DNA from: Cryobacterium frigoriphilum
GTDB lineage: Bacteria > Actinomycetota > Actinomycetes > Actinomycetales > Microbacteriaceae
DNA length: 64,000 nucleotides
NCBI RefSeq assembly: GCF_004403305.1
Contig: NZ_SOHE01000018.1
Location: 124,001 to 188,000 of the forward strand
Direction of reading: 5' to 3'
Shown here: one piece after another, positions 47,878-57,186 of the stretch
Layout: every line of letters starts with the position of its first letter
How positions within the stretch are numbered: the stretch's first letter is position 1
Translations under genes and position numbers: made by a program
The notes under the pieces: model-generated
What the model saw: only the letters and a program-made list of their open reading frames with translations
Databases searched by the model: none
What the model was told of the DNA's origin: nothing

Positions 47878-48372
47878 TTAGGCGCCGACCGGCCCGAACG
47901 ACTCAATGACCTCACGCATGCGCGGCAGGCCAAACTGATCCGCGATCTGAGCCGCAGGATGCGCGCCGAGGTCGGGGTCGGCATCCGCTTCGAGCAAAAC
48001 CCGCAGAATTGCCTCATTATTGCGAAAAACGGCGCAGGCCAACGCGGTCTGCCCCATCGTGTTGACGACGGATGTCGCCGCGCCCCTCCGCAGCAGCTCG
48101 CGCACGGTGTCCGTGTGCTGGGCATAGCTCGCGACGATGAGCAGCGAGTCGCCGCGGCCATTCAGCAGATCGAGCGGCACGCCCGCATCGAGCATCTGGC
48201 CCAACTGATCGGTGTGCCCCTCGCGAGCGAGGTCGAAAACGCCGTCGACGACCGCGTCGCTCGGGCCTGCGGCTGCGTTGCTGTCAGGGGCTGGGGTGCT
48301 GTCTGCGGCTGGGGTGCTGATGGGTTCTGCGTGCTCGGTCACCGGTGACTCCTGTCGTTGGGCTGTGCCCAT
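47878..48372 (-). CDS. Ankyrin-repeat protein
   Basis: The 164-residue protein has an Ala/Pro-rich acidic N terminus and about three ankyrin repeats: VFDLAREGHTDQLGQMLDAGVPLDLLN, GDSLLIVASYAQHTDTVRELLRRGAATSVVN and GQTALACAVFRNNEAILRVLLEADADPDLG. Small cytosolic ankyrin proteins often accompany catalase or act as inhibitors, but no partner is evident. The ATG at 48372 has AGGG eight bases upstream; an alternative ATG lies at 48381. Confidence 0.82.
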   Translation of the reverse strand: MGTAQRQESPVTEHAEPISTPAADSTPAPDSNAAAGPSDAVVDGVFDLAREGHTDQLGQMLDAGVPLDLLNGRGDSLLIVASYAQHTDTVRELLRRGAATSVVNTMGQTALACAVFRNNEAILRVLLEADADPDLGAHPAAQIADQFGLPRMREVIESFGPVGA

Positions 48373-48400
48373 CGGGCACATCCCTATTCTGCGGCTTAAT

Positions 48401-48440
48401 CGGCGCCAGCCGCCGCCAGCCGCCGCCAGCCGCCGCTCAG
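48401..48440. repeat. 10-bp tandem repeat on the fadD-like stop codon, 4 copies
   Basis: Units of cgccgccagc start at 48401, 48411, 48421 and 48431. The last contains the acyl-CoA synthetase stop at 48437-48439. Confidence 0.85.
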
Positions 48441-50125
48441 AGCGTCGGCAGAACCTGCTCGCGCACCTGTTTGCGCAGAATCTTGCCCAGAAGCGAGCGC
48501 GGAGTGTTCTCAATCTGAACGATGCGTCGCGGAATCTTGTACGCCGCGAGGTGTTCACGGCAGTGCTCCCGCAGGGCCTCCTGGTCGAGGGTCGCGCGGG
48601 GCTCGAGCTCCACGGCCGCGACGACCATTTCTCCGCCGCGCTCGAGCGGCTTGCCGAAGACGGCAGCGTCGACCACCGAGGGGTGCAGCCTCAGCACGGT
48701 TTCAACCTCCGACGGCGAGACGTTGAAACCCCCCGTGATCACGAGTTCCTTGGCCCTGTCGACGATGGTGGTGAACCCGTCGGGATCGACGGTGACGACG
48801 TCACCGGTGCGCAGCCACCCGCCCGGCAGCAGCGCCGCCGCGGTCTCTTCGGGGTTGTTCCAATAGCCCTGGAACACCTGCGGGCCCTTGAGCAGCAGCT
48901 CGCCGGGTTCACCCGGCGCGACCTCGATGCTCGGGTCGTGGAGGTCGACGACCTTCATCAGAGTGGAGGGGAAAGGCACGCCGATCGTTCCCGGCCGCCG
49001 GGTCGCGTGGAACGGATTGCCGAGGGCGACCGGGGAGGACTCGGTCATGCCGTAGCCCTCGACGAGCAGTCCGCCGGAGACCGATTCCCACAGCTCGACG
49101 ACGTGGTCGGGCAGGTTCATCGCCCCCGAGATGCAGTACTTGCACGACCGCAGCGAGATGCCGCGCTCCTGGGCTGCGCGGGCAGTGCGCTCGTAGATCG
49201 GCGGCACCGCGCAGTACACCGTCGCGGGCGACTTCTTCATGGCGTCGAGAACCATGTTCGGCTCAAACTTCGGAAACAGCACGAGCAGCGCCTGCTTGCG
49301 GATGCCGTAGGTCAGGTACAGCGTGAGGCCGAAGGCGTGGAACATCGGCAGGATCGCGTAGAAGATCTCCTTGCGGTACTCGGCGCCGTGCATCCACGCT
49401 TCGCCCTGCAGGGCATTGGAGTACAGGTTGAAGTGCGTGAGCATGGCGCCCTTGGCGCGGCCGGTGGTGCCGGAGGTGTACTGGATCGCCGCGAGGTCGT
49501 GCACGCCGGGGCGCGGGTGCTCGGGGTCGAGATGGCCATGGCCGAGCAGGTCCTTCCAGGCGATCGTCCCGGGGGCCTTCGCTGTCAGCGCCGCCCGGGA
49601 CGCCCGCAGGCTCTTCACCGGCAGGCTCAGCGCCAGGCGTTTCACCGTGGGGAACTCGGTCAGCAGGTTGACGGCGACGACGTGGTCGATTTCGATGTCA
49701 GCGGGAAAATCGCGCACCGTTGCCGCTACCTTGTCCCAGGTGATCACCACGCGGGCCTGGTGGTCCTCGAACTGGTGCCGCAGTTCCGGGGCGGTATAGA
49801 GGGGATTGTGCTCGACCACGACCGCGCCGAGGCGCAGGATCGCATAGAACGCCACCACGTGCTGCGGGCAGTTCGGCAGAATCAGCGCAACACGGTCGCC
49901 GGCGCGCACGCCGAGGTGGCGCAGGCCTTCGGCGGCGCGGTCGATCTGATCGCCGAGCTCGGTGTAGCTGGTGCGGCGGCCGAAGAATTCGAGGGCCGGA
50001 GCGCTGCCGGCCTCGGCGACCGCCCGGTCGAGCATATCGACCAGCGACTCCGTCGGCAGCTGAATCTCGGCCGGCACTCCCGGCTGATAGTTGGTCGCCC
50101 AGGGCTGGTCTGTCGTATTCGCCAT
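48437..50125 (-). CDS. fadD: Long-chain fatty-acid--CoA ligase (AMP-binding)
   Basis: The 562-residue protein activates fatty acids to acyl-CoA through acyl-AMP. Motifs: P-loop YTSGTTGRAKGAMLTH, VEGYGMTESSPVALGNP, GWLRTGDVVTVDPDGFTTIVDRAKELVITGGFNVSPSEVE, and the C-terminal lysine in RSLLGKILRKQVRE. GGGAGGA stands before ATG 50125. It is divergent from a hydrolase that might release fatty acids; chain length cannot be told. Confidence 0.9.
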   Translation of the reverse strand: MANTTDQPWATNYQPGVPAEIQLPTESLVDMLDRAVAEAGSAPALEFFGRRTSYTELGDQIDRAAEGLRHLGVRAGDRVALILPNCPQHVVAFYAILRLGAVVVEHNPLYTAPELRHQFEDHQARVVITWDKVAATVRDFPADIEIDHVVAVNLLTEFPTVKRLALSLPVKSLRASRAALTAKAPGTIAWKDLLGHGHLDPEHPRPGVHDLAAIQYTSGTTGRAKGAMLTHFNLYSNALQGEAWMHGAEYRKEIFYAILPMFHAFGLTLYLTYGIRKQALLVLFPKFEPNMVLDAMKKSPATVYCAVPPIYERTARAAQERGISLRSCKYCISGAMNLPDHVVELWESVSGGLLVEGYGMTESSPVALGNPFHATRRPGTIGVPFPSTLMKVVDLHDPSIEVAPGEPGELLLKGPQVFQGYWNNPEETAAALLPGGWLRTGDVVTVDPDGFTTIVDRAKELVITGGFNVSPSEVETVLRLHPSVVDAAVFGKPLERGGEMVVAAVELEPRATLDQEALREHCREHLAAYKIPRRIVQIENTPRSLLGKILRKQVREQVLPTL

Positions 50126-50224
50126 GGTCCCATCCTCCCGCGAACCGGCGGCTGCGGCGAACCGCGGGCGCGGGCATCCGTGCTGAGATAGATGCGTGGG
50201 ATAGATCCGTGGTGTGATAGACGG

Positions 50225-51040
50225 ATGTCCCCGCGCACCGCACCACCCCACCGGTTCGTCACGAGCACGGACGGGGTGCAGATCGCCACCTATGAGCTCG
50301 GCGACCCGGCCCACCCGACCGTGTTGCTCGTGCACGGCTTCGCCTCGAGTGCGGTGGCCAACTGGTACGCCACCGGCTGGACCCGTGATCTGCTGCGCGC
50401 CGGCTTTCACGTCATCGCGATCGACCAGCGCGGCCACGGCGCGAGCGACAAGCCGCACTCCGCGAGCGCGTACACAATGGAGCTACTCGTCGCCGACGTC
50501 GAGCTGGTGCTCGACGGTTACCTCATCAGCGAGGCGCGCTACGTGGGCTATTCCCTCGGCGCCCGCGTCGGCTGGGCGGCCGCTCGCGCGTTCGGCGCCC
50601 GCATCAGCCAAGCCGTACTCGGCGGCATCCCCGACGGCGATCCGCTCAAGCGCTTTCAGATCGCGGATGCCCGCGCCCACCTCGAACACGGAACCGAGGT
50701 CACCGACCACCTCACCGGCGTCTACCTGAAGATGGCGAAGACGCTGCCGGGCAATGACCTGGCCGCCCTGGTCGCCCTCGTCGAGGGCATGCGCGGCGGC
50801 CCGCAGCCGAGCGCCGACAATGCCCCGGCGCAGCCGCTGCTCTTCGCCACCGGCAGCGAGGATCGCATCCTCGCCGCTTCCCGGTCACTCGCCGCGGCCG
50901 CCCCCCAGGCCTCCTTCTTCGAGATCCCCGGCCGCACCCACTTCAACGCTCCCCCGTCGCGCGCCTTCCGCGACGCCGCCGTCGACTCTCTGCGCCCCGC
51001 CCCCTTATCCTCCCCCTCCCCCGAACTGAGCCACGACTGA
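50225..51040 (+). CDS. Alpha/beta hydrolase
   Basis: The 271-residue protein has the classic order: VLLVHGFASSAVANWYATGW (oxyanion HG), IDQRGHGASDKP, nucleophile elbow GYSLGARVGW with Ser, ATGSEDRI carrying the acid, and GRTHFNAPPS with the histidine. Substrate unknown. ATG 50225 was chosen; the frame extends 11 codons further up. The stop region is duplicated (11 bp). Confidence 0.85.
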   Translation: MSPRTAPPHRFVTSTDGVQIATYELGDPAHPTVLLVHGFASSAVANWYATGWTRDLLRAGFHVIAIDQRGHGASDKPHSASAYTMELLVADVELVLDGYLISEARYVGYSLGARVGWAAARAFGARISQAVLGGIPDGDPLKRFQIADARAHLEHGTEVTDHLTGVYLKMAKTLPGNDLAALVALVEGMRGGPQPSADNAPAQPLLFATGSEDRILAASRSLAAAAPQASFFEIPGRTHFNAPPSRAFRDAAVDSLRPAPLSSPSPELSHD

Positions 51041-51046
51041 GCCACG
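51025..51046 (+). repeat. 11-bp direct duplication across the hydrolase stop
   Basis: actgagccacg occurs at 51025-51035 and 51036-51046; the second copy provides the stop codon. A tgctcactcgcg (family C arm) follows at 51056. Confidence 0.85.
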
Positions 51047-51058
51047 AGCGAATATTGC

Positions 51059-52480
51059 TCACTCGCGGGGAGGTGCCGCAATGCTCGCGGCGGCGGTCGC
51101 CGCACCGACCGTGTGGGTGGTGAGCGAGAACATCCGGTCGAAGACCACGCGGCGGTCGAACTGCATCGCGTAGGCGCGCGCACGGGCGGCCCAATCGGTG
51201 CGCTCGGCGTCGCTCGTCTCGAGCAGGGCGTGGTCAATGGCGGATGCAATCGCCTGCGGATCCTCCACCGGCACGATGATCGCGTGGTCGCCCACGGCCT
51301 CGCCGATTCCGCCGGTCAGGGTCGTGATGACCGGACCGCCGCCGGCAAGCATCTTCTCGGCCAGGGCGATGCCGAAGGTCTCCACAAACTCGGGCCGCGG
51401 CTTGCTCGGCAGCACGAAGGCCGCGCAGGCGGCCATCAAATACGGCTTCTCGGCGTCGCCGACATCGTTCAGAAAGCGGATGCGGTCGGCCACCGGAGAC
51501 TGCGCCGCGAGGTCCCGCAGGTTCTGTTCCTGCGGCCCCCGACCGGCAATGATGAGGATCTTATTCCGGCTCGACGCGCTCAGGGCGTAGCCGGCCATGA
51601 GATCGTCGACGCCCTTGGCCGCCGTCAGCCGGGACAGAAACAGGATGTAGCTGCCCGGCACCAAACCTCGGGCCGCGAGTACGTCGACGAGCACGGACTC
51701 GTCGAGGTCGAGGTACGAGTCGGCGTCGATCGCCGGATACGAGATCGAGACCCGGTCACGGCACTGCGCGGCGTAGCGGGTGCCGTGTTGCGCGTCGACG
51801 AGGGCGGCCTCGGAGAGAATCAGCTCCCGCGTGTATTCGGACACGGCCACGCAGTGGTCCTGGCTGAGATAGCTCGAGAGGATGTGCGCGGCGGCCCCGA
51901 AGCGCCCCGCATCCACCGCCGTGCGCACGACGTTGGTGACATCGCTGCCCACCGCTTCGGCGATGGTGGTCACGTTCACCGGCAAACCGGTTCCGCGGGC
52001 GGCGCGCACGGCGTCCGTCACTGCAAGGGTGTGCGGGCTCAGGTACAGCGAGAGACACACGGTCGGCACGCCGTCGGTGAACAGCTCGATCAGACGTCCG
52101 GTGATGCCGGCCAGGTGCCGACCGTCGATGACCTTGTAGTCGCCGACCGGTTCGGGGCGCTCGACGACGATGCCCGCGCTGTAGGGCAGCACGGAGCCGA
52201 GGGGTTTCAGCGGCAGGCCGCTCTTCTGCAGCTGTTCGATCGGCCAGGTCACAATGCGCACCTCGTCGAAGCCGCGCTCGAGGGCGGTTTCGGCGAGGTT
52301 GCGAGCCTCGACCGAGTGCCCGCAGATCACCGGATCGGCGCGCACCACGATGACGAGCCGCTTGTCGATTGCCCGGTCCTGGGCTACGGGGTTGCTGTTG
52401 CTGAACGTGTTGGTGCCGAACGTGTTGGTGCCGAACGTGTTGGTGTCGAACGTGTTGGTGTCGAACGTGTTGGTTTCCAT
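51059..52480 (-). CDS. Glycosyltransferase family 4
   Basis: The 473-residue protein has a GT-B fold. C-terminal signature: LFLSRLTAAKGVDDLMAGYAL, IIAGRGPQEQNLRDLAA and FVLPSKPRPEFVETFGIALAEKMLAGGGPVITTLTGGIGEAV (E-x7-E). The N terminus (residues 2-26) is five NTFDT/NTFGT repeats before the first real strand RLVIVVRADPVICGHSVE. AGGAG stands before the ATG. The GH92 mannosidase gene just upstream on the same strand suggests a role with mannosides. Confidence 0.85.
   Translation of the reverse strand: METNTFDTNTFDTNTFGTNTFGTNTFSNSNPVAQDRAIDKRLVIVVRADPVICGHSVEARNLAETALERGFDEVRIVTWPIEQLQKSGLPLKPLGSVLPYSAGIVVERPEPVGDYKVIDGRHLAGITGRLIELFTDGVPTVCLSLYLSPHTLAVTDAVRAARGTGLPVNVTTIAEAVGSDVTNVVRTAVDAGRFGAAAHILSSYLSQDHCVAVSEYTRELILSEAALVDAQHGTRYAAQCRDRVSISYPAIDADSYLDLDESVLVDVLAARGLVPGSYILFLSRLTAAKGVDDLMAGYALSASSRNKILIIAGRGPQEQNLRDLAAQSPVADRIRFLNDVGDAEKPYLMAACAAFVLPSKPRPEFVETFGIALAEKMLAGGGPVITTLTGGIGEAVGDHAIIVPVEDPQAIASAIDHALLETSDAERTDWAARARAYAMQFDRRVVFDRMFSLTTHTVGAATAAASIAAPPRE
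52403..52477 (-). repeat. 15-bp in-frame tandem repeat, 5 copies, at start of the glycosyltransferase
   Basis: Units of gaacgtgttggtgtc (plus strand) encode NTFDT or NTFGT directly after the initiator codons. Confidence 0.92.
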
Positions 52481-52496
52481 GTGATCGCTCCTGGTT

Positions 52497-52520
52497 TTCA
52501 GGGGTGGTTTCAGGGGTGGG
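52497..52520. repeat. 12-bp duplication on the GH92 stop codon
   Basis: ttcaggggtggt at 52497-52508 is repeated at 52509-52520, the second copy containing the GH92 stop. Confidence 0.82.
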
Positions 52521-54723
52521 TGGAAGTGTGGAACAGATTGGCCTGGGAGGGAAGCTCGAGGGTTCCCCAGTCGCTGGGCGTCGGCCCGAGCTCGATAATG
52601 AGTTCGCCGCCGCGGTGCACTTCGGTGGCGCGCAGCCAGGTGCGGGTGAGCGGTTCGCCGTTGAAGTGCGCGGCCTGCACGTACTGCACGGGGCCGCCCG
52701 GTGTGGGTTCGATGAATCCGAGGGTGCGGATCGTGAAGGTGTGCCGGCCGACCTTCATCGAGGACTCCTGGAACGCGGGCGCGTTGACGAGAAAGAGATT
52801 CTGCCCGGCGACCGGGAACAACCCGAGCGAGGCCCAGACGAACCAGGAGCTGAGGCCGCCGGAGTCATCGTTGCCCGGCAGACCGCCGCGGCCGGTTCCG
52901 AACTGTTGGTGCAGCACGTTGTGCACAATTTCGGCGGTGCGGTCGGGCCGACCGAGGTAGTGGTACGCCCACGGCACGTCCATATCGGGTTCGTTGTTGA
53001 GCCCCTCGAAACGGCCGAGCGCGTACCCGGCCAGCACCTCGGCGGCGAGCGGGGCTTCACCCATCTGCTGTACCGGTTCGGCGCCGTAGCCGAAGAAGGT
53101 GTCGAGTTGGGCCAGGAATCGCTCCGGGCCGCCGCTCAGGGCAATGCGGCCCGGCATGTCATGGGTCAGCCGAAAGGAGTAGTTGTGCCGGCTGCCCTCG
53201 TAGAAGGTGGAGTCCTTGAGCAGGCCCAGCTCGGAGTCGAACGCATTTGGCCACCGGGCCGCGAGCTCGGTGAACTGTTTCACGAGAGTTGTGTCGCCGA
53301 GGTGCTCGGCGACCTTCGCCGTGCACCAGTACCCGAATGCGAGGTCGAGGGTGTGGCTGATCGGATGCGCCTCCCCCCGCAGCAGAAACTCCTCGCCGTA
53401 GGTGCGGCGCAGGTCGTCGGACATGTGGATGAGGGCCCAGTCCCAGTCGATGCCGGGCAGGCCGAGCTGGCAGAGGTCGGCGAGAAAGGTGTGCACGAGG
53501 GCGCTGCCCTGCCGGGAGAACCGGTCGCTGCCGCGGGCCATGCGGTAGCCGATCGGAAAGTTGCCCTCCTCCTCGCAGATCGTCAGCAGCGCCGTCGCCA
53601 GTTCCACCGCGCGCTCGGGCATCAGGGCGGTGAGCAGCGGCAGCTGCGTGCGGTAGATGTCCCACATGGTGCTGATATCGAAGGCGAAGGGGCCGTCGGT
53701 CGGCCAGAACGGGCTCTCCGATGGGGCCAGACACGGTTTGATCAGCGAGTGATAGAGCGCGGTCGAGAAGACCGTCTGCCGGTCGGCCGACGGGGTCACG
53801 ACCGTGATGGCGTCGATCACACTGCCCCAGGCCTCCTGCGTCAAGGCCTTCCGGACCGCAAACCGGCTCAGGGCCGGCGGCGAATCGGCGTAGAGGTTCT
53901 TTTTCGCCTGCTCCACGCCCCGCAGCGAGAAGCCGATTCGCAGCTCGATCGTTTCGCCCTGCTCGCTCGGACCTGCCCACATCAGGCCGAAGGTACGCAG
54001 GGTCGTCGGGCGGATGTGGTCGAAGTCGAGGCGGGTACCGCCGGGCATCAGACGCCGGTCGTACCAGAGCATCTGGCGCCACTGCGGGGTGTCACACTCG
54101 ATGTAGACCGAGAGCGGCACGCCCTCCGCGGTGATCTGTCCGCACGCCACGCCGGGTTCGAGGCACTCGATATGGGCGCGCAGCGGGATGGTCGCGCCGT
54201 ACGGAATCGACAGGCCGCCAAGCGAAAAGTCGATCACGATGCGGGCGTTGCTGTGCTTGGGAAACGTGTAGCGGTGCACGGCACTCTTCGGTCCGACCGT
54301 CAGCTCGGCGGTGATGCCCGAGTCCAGGGTCGCCGAATACCAGCCGGCCTCGGCCTCCTCCTCGGAGAGCTCCCAGCTGCGGCCGAGCACATCGAGCGGT
54401 TCGACCATCGGCGTGACCCGAAAGTAGTTGTAGTACTTGCGGATCGCGCCGGTTCCGGACTGCTGAAAGTGGGTGAATCCGGAGGCGAGTTGCCCCTCGT
54501 GCAGGCGCACCGGCACCCCGTCGAGCGACAGGTCGTGCCGCCCGTATCCCGTCGGGTAGGCCCCGGAATACGCGCACGCCGACACCATACCGAGCGGAAA
54601 CGTTGCCCCCGGGTGCGTGTTGCCGATCTGCGGTTTCGGCCACCACCAGGCGGCGGCGAGCCCGCTGCGTGGCGGCAGGTCCGTGACGTCGGTGCCGATG
54701 AACGGATCGACCCGTTCCATCAT
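52510..54723 (-). CDS. GH92 family alpha-mannosidase
   Basis: The 737-residue protein belongs to the calcium-dependent inverting exo-alpha-mannosidases. N-terminal ERVDPFIGTDV and IGNTHPGATFPLGMVS, then the catalytic domain with WDIYRTQLPLLTALMPE, GLNNEPDMDVPWAYHYLGRP and GLPGNDDSGGLSSWFVWASLGLFPVAGQ, which hold the general acid/base residues. No signal peptide is present, unlike many GH92, so it acts inside the cell. Start ATG 54723 or 54720, weak ribosome site. It lies between a GntR gene and a glycosyltransferase. Confidence 0.92.
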   Translation of the reverse strand: MMERVDPFIGTDVTDLPPRSGLAAAWWWPKPQIGNTHPGATFPLGMVSACAYSGAYPTGYGRHDLSLDGVPVRLHEGQLASGFTHFQQSGTGAIRKYYNYFRVTPMVEPLDVLGRSWELSEEEAEAGWYSATLDSGITAELTVGPKSAVHRYTFPKHSNARIVIDFSLGGLSIPYGATIPLRAHIECLEPGVACGQITAEGVPLSVYIECDTPQWRQMLWYDRRLMPGGTRLDFDHIRPTTLRTFGLMWAGPSEQGETIELRIGFSLRGVEQAKKNLYADSPPALSRFAVRKALTQEAWGSVIDAITVVTPSADRQTVFSTALYHSLIKPCLAPSESPFWPTDGPFAFDISTMWDIYRTQLPLLTALMPERAVELATALLTICEEEGNFPIGYRMARGSDRFSRQGSALVHTFLADLCQLGLPGIDWDWALIHMSDDLRRTYGEEFLLRGEAHPISHTLDLAFGYWCTAKVAEHLGDTTLVKQFTELAARWPNAFDSELGLLKDSTFYEGSRHNYSFRLTHDMPGRIALSGGPERFLAQLDTFFGYGAEPVQQMGEAPLAAEVLAGYALGRFEGLNNEPDMDVPWAYHYLGRPDRTAEIVHNVLHQQFGTGRGGLPGNDDSGGLSSWFVWASLGLFPVAGQNLFLVNAPAFQESSMKVGRHTFTIRTLGFIEPTPGGPVQYVQAAHFNGEPLTRTWLRATEVHRGGELIIELGPTPSDWGTLELPSQANLFHTSTHP

Positions 54724-54852
54724 GTGGATTCACCGGCGATGTGACGTCGAGTATCGCGTTGGGGAGCCATCGTCTGAGCGTAGGCCGGGCTCTTCTCGCT
54801 GGCGTGAAACGCAGGTTACGATCATGCAAACTCTCGACGTCCAGCCCCGGGT

Positions 54853-55632
54853 TCAGCCGCGACGGCCGATCAGCTGGGTGACGTCGATCTGGGCGAGAGT
54901 GAGTTCGCGCTGGTAGGCCAGCCGCACTCGGCTGCCGAGCCACCAGGTGCGCGCGAATTCCACCGTCTGGCCGGTCGTGACCAGGCGGGTGCGGGCGGTG
55001 ACAACGATGAGGGGCACGTCGAGGTAGGAGCGCAACAGGCCGGCCTGCAGGGCGGTAGCGAAATCGATTTCGGCGTAACACTCGGCGGTCACCCGCTCGT
55101 TGGCCACGTCGACGGCCGGGTCGTCGAACAGGGTACCGGTGCGCCCGGTCCAGGATTCGGTCAGCCCGATCGGCACGCCGTCGACGAGGTGCACCTCGCG
55201 CGCGAAGACAAAGGAGGCCGGCGCGGGTTCCGCTGTGAAAAAGTGGGCGACGTGCGCGGGCAGCTCGGCGTGAGCGCGAATCTCGCCCAGCTGGGAGACG
55301 GCGTCGTGGCCGGCGAGCAGCAGTTGGTCCCGCCAGGGCCGGTTCAGGTCGAGGTGAAAGCGCCCCGCGCCGCCCCGGCCGGTGACGTAGGTTCCGGAGC
55401 CGCGCCGGCTGACGACGTAGCCGTCGTCGGTCATCGCCGCCAGTGTGCGCCGCACGGTGGCTCGGCTGACGCCGTAGTGAGCCATGAGTTCGGCCTCGGT
55501 CGGCAGCTTCGCGCCGGCCCGGTACTCACCGTTTTCGATGCGCGCGCGCAGGTCACGGCGAATCTGCCCCCACTTGGTCAGCGGGGAGTCGTGCTCGACA
55601 ATGAACGGTTCCACTCGCTTAGTGTGGCGCAC
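54853..55632 (-). CDS. GntR family regulator, HutC subfamily
   Basis: The 259-residue protein has the GntR winged helix (WGQIRRDLRARIENGEYRAGAKLPTEAELMAHYGVSRATVRRTLAAMTDDGYVVSRRGSGTYVTG) and a UTRA effector domain, here of the sugar- or amine-sensing kind. GTG 55632 is used; GTG 55614 is an alternative. It sits 15 bases after the P450 gene and before GH92 on the same strand, and could control either. The 129-bp gap to GH92 shows no gene. Confidence 0.88.
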   Translation of the reverse strand: MRHTKRVEPFIVEHDSPLTKWGQIRRDLRARIENGEYRAGAKLPTEAELMAHYGVSRATVRRTLAAMTDDGYVVSRRGSGTYVTGRGGAGRFHLDLNRPWRDQLLLAGHDAVSQLGEIRAHAELPAHVAHFFTAEPAPASFVFAREVHLVDGVPIGLTESWTGRTGTLFDDPAVDVANERVTAECYAEIDFATALQAGLLRSYLDVPLIVVTARTRLVTTGQTVEFARTWWLGSRVRLAYQRELTLAQIDVTQLIGRRG

Positions 55633-55647
55633 AACTCCCGTGCTCGC

Positions 55648-57186
55648 TTACGCGTCCGGCCCGTCGTGCTCGTCGTGCTCGTCGTGCTCGGCGTGCTGGG
55701 CGTGCTGGGCGTGCTCGTCGTGCTCGGCGTGCTCGGCGTGCGCGGCGTGCAGCGAGAATCGGGCGTGGCCGACGGATGCCCCTGGCACCACGAAACGCAC
55801 CGGCAGCATCGAGAATCCCCTGACCATCTGCTTGATCCAGCGCTCGGGTGATCCGACGATGCGGATATCCGGCCCGAGCAGCAGTTCCTCGACCATGACC
55901 TTCGCGGCCAGCCGCGCGTAGGGTGCCCCCATGCACGCGTGGACCCCCTCACCGAAGGTCATGACACGGTTCTTCGGCGTGAACTCGCGTGACAGGTCAA
56001 AGGTGTCTGGGTCGGGGTAGACCCGTTCGTCCCGGTTGGCCGACCCTTGCAGAAACATGACGCGCGAGTCGGCGGGAATGGTGACGCCCGCGATCTCGAT
56101 CTGCTCGGTGGCCTGGCGGCACAGGTTCTGACCGGGGGTTTCGTAGCGCAGGGTTTCTTCAACAAACTGCTTGATGAGGTCGGGACGCTGCCGCAGGTAG
56201 CCCTGCAGGCGCGGGAATTTGTCGAGGATGTAGACGAGGTTCGTCAGCAACGCGGCCGGCGCATCGCTCGCGGCCGAGAGCACGAGGTGGGCGAGGCCAT
56301 CCATTTCGCTGGCCTTCACCTTGCCCTTCTGCTGCGCGATGAGAATCTGCGTGTAGGCGTCGGACCCGGAGGTGTCTGCCCCGGCGTCGATTTCGGCGCG
56401 ACGTGTTGCGAAGCGCTCCGCGAGCAGCTCCTCGGTCTCCTGGTTGGCCGCGGCCGCGTCGGCCGGCACGCCGAATTCGCCGACCGTTCGCTCCATCGAC
56501 CGCCAGAGGTGATCGACGATGACGGCGTTGTCTTCGGCCGGCGAGCCGAGCAGTGAGATTCCCATGCCGATCGACATCGGCAGGGCGAACCCGCTCGCGA
56601 AGTCGCCGCCACCCGAGGCGTGCAGGTCGGCCAACAGCGAGCGGGTGAACTCGCGCAGCCCGTCTTCGCGGGCCAGAATCTCGCGCGCCGCGAAGGTGCG
56701 GCGCACCGCCTGCCGCAGGGCAGTGTGCCGCGCGCCATCCTGGGAGACCAGCATGCCCTCGCCGAAGGAGGCGTGGGTACCGTCCATGTCGTTGCCGAGC
56801 CCATTGACGAGCTGCTCGTGGTTGGCGAGACCGGCCCGCACGTCGTCGTAGCGCGACACGATATAGAGGTCGCGGTCTGCGTTGTAATAGACCGGAGCTG
56901 CATCACGCAACCGCTTGAACGTGTCGTAGGGATAGTCGTAGATCGCGAACGAGAGCGGGTCGTAGTGAACCGTGAGATCGGCCGGTGGCGGATCGAATGC
57001 GGGCTCGGACGTTGCTGTTGATTCTGCGTCCGACACTGCGGCCGACTCTGCGGCCGACTCAGCGACCGGCTCAGCGACCGGAACTGCGACATTCGTCACC
57101 CCGGGAAACGGGCATTTCTGGGCCGTGCTGCTCCGGGCGGTGCTGTCGGCTCTGATCTCGTCGGCGCTGACGGTGTGTTCTGGCAT
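55648..57186 (-). CDS. Cytochrome P450 with repeat-built His-rich C-terminal tail
   Basis: The 512-residue protein has the heme loop FGEGVHACMG (Cys418), ExxR in EETLRYETP, and NRDERVYPDPDTFDLSRE. The I helix reads LVLSAASDAPAALL: D308 is followed by alanine where most P450s have threonine for oxygen activation. A 60-residue N-terminal extension is Ala/Glu-rich. The last 33 residues are HAAHAEHAEHDEHAQHAQ-like, from a 9-bp repeat. The divergent genes encode an FprA-like reductase and a flavodoxin, its probable electron donors. Confidence 0.9.
   Translation of the reverse strand: MPEHTVSADEIRADSTARSSTAQKCPFPGVTNVAVPVAEPVAESAAESAAVSDAESTATSEPAFDPPPADLTVHYDPLSFAIYDYPYDTFKRLRDAAPVYYNADRDLYIVSRYDDVRAGLANHEQLVNGLGNDMDGTHASFGEGMLVSQDGARHTALRQAVRRTFAAREILAREDGLREFTRSLLADLHASGGGDFASGFALPMSIGMGISLLGSPAEDNAVIVDHLWRSMERTVGEFGVPADAAAANQETEELLAERFATRRAEIDAGADTSGSDAYTQILIAQQKGKVKASEMDGLAHLVLSAASDAPAALLTNLVYILDKFPRLQGYLRQRPDLIKQFVEETLRYETPGQNLCRQATEQIEIAGVTIPADSRVMFLQGSANRDERVYPDPDTFDLSREFTPKNRVMTFGEGVHACMGAPYARLAAKVMVEELLLGPDIRIVGSPERWIKQMVRGFSMLPVRFVVPGASVGHARFSLHAAHAEHAEHDEHAQHAQHAEHDEHDEHDGPDA
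55663..55752 (-). repeat. 9-bp in-frame tandem repeat, 10 copies, at P450 C terminus
   Basis: Ten units of gtcgtgctc / ggcgtgctg (plus strand) encode EHD, QHA and EHA tripeptides, giving a histidine every third residue. Confidence 0.92.

Noticed and set aside
48212-50191. 659-codon open frame opposite the acyl-CoA synthetase
   Set aside because: Antisense shadow; the AMP-binding motifs are on the minus strand.
52504-54744. 746-codon open frame opposite GH92
   Set aside because: Antisense shadow; the GH92 motifs on the minus strand are complete.
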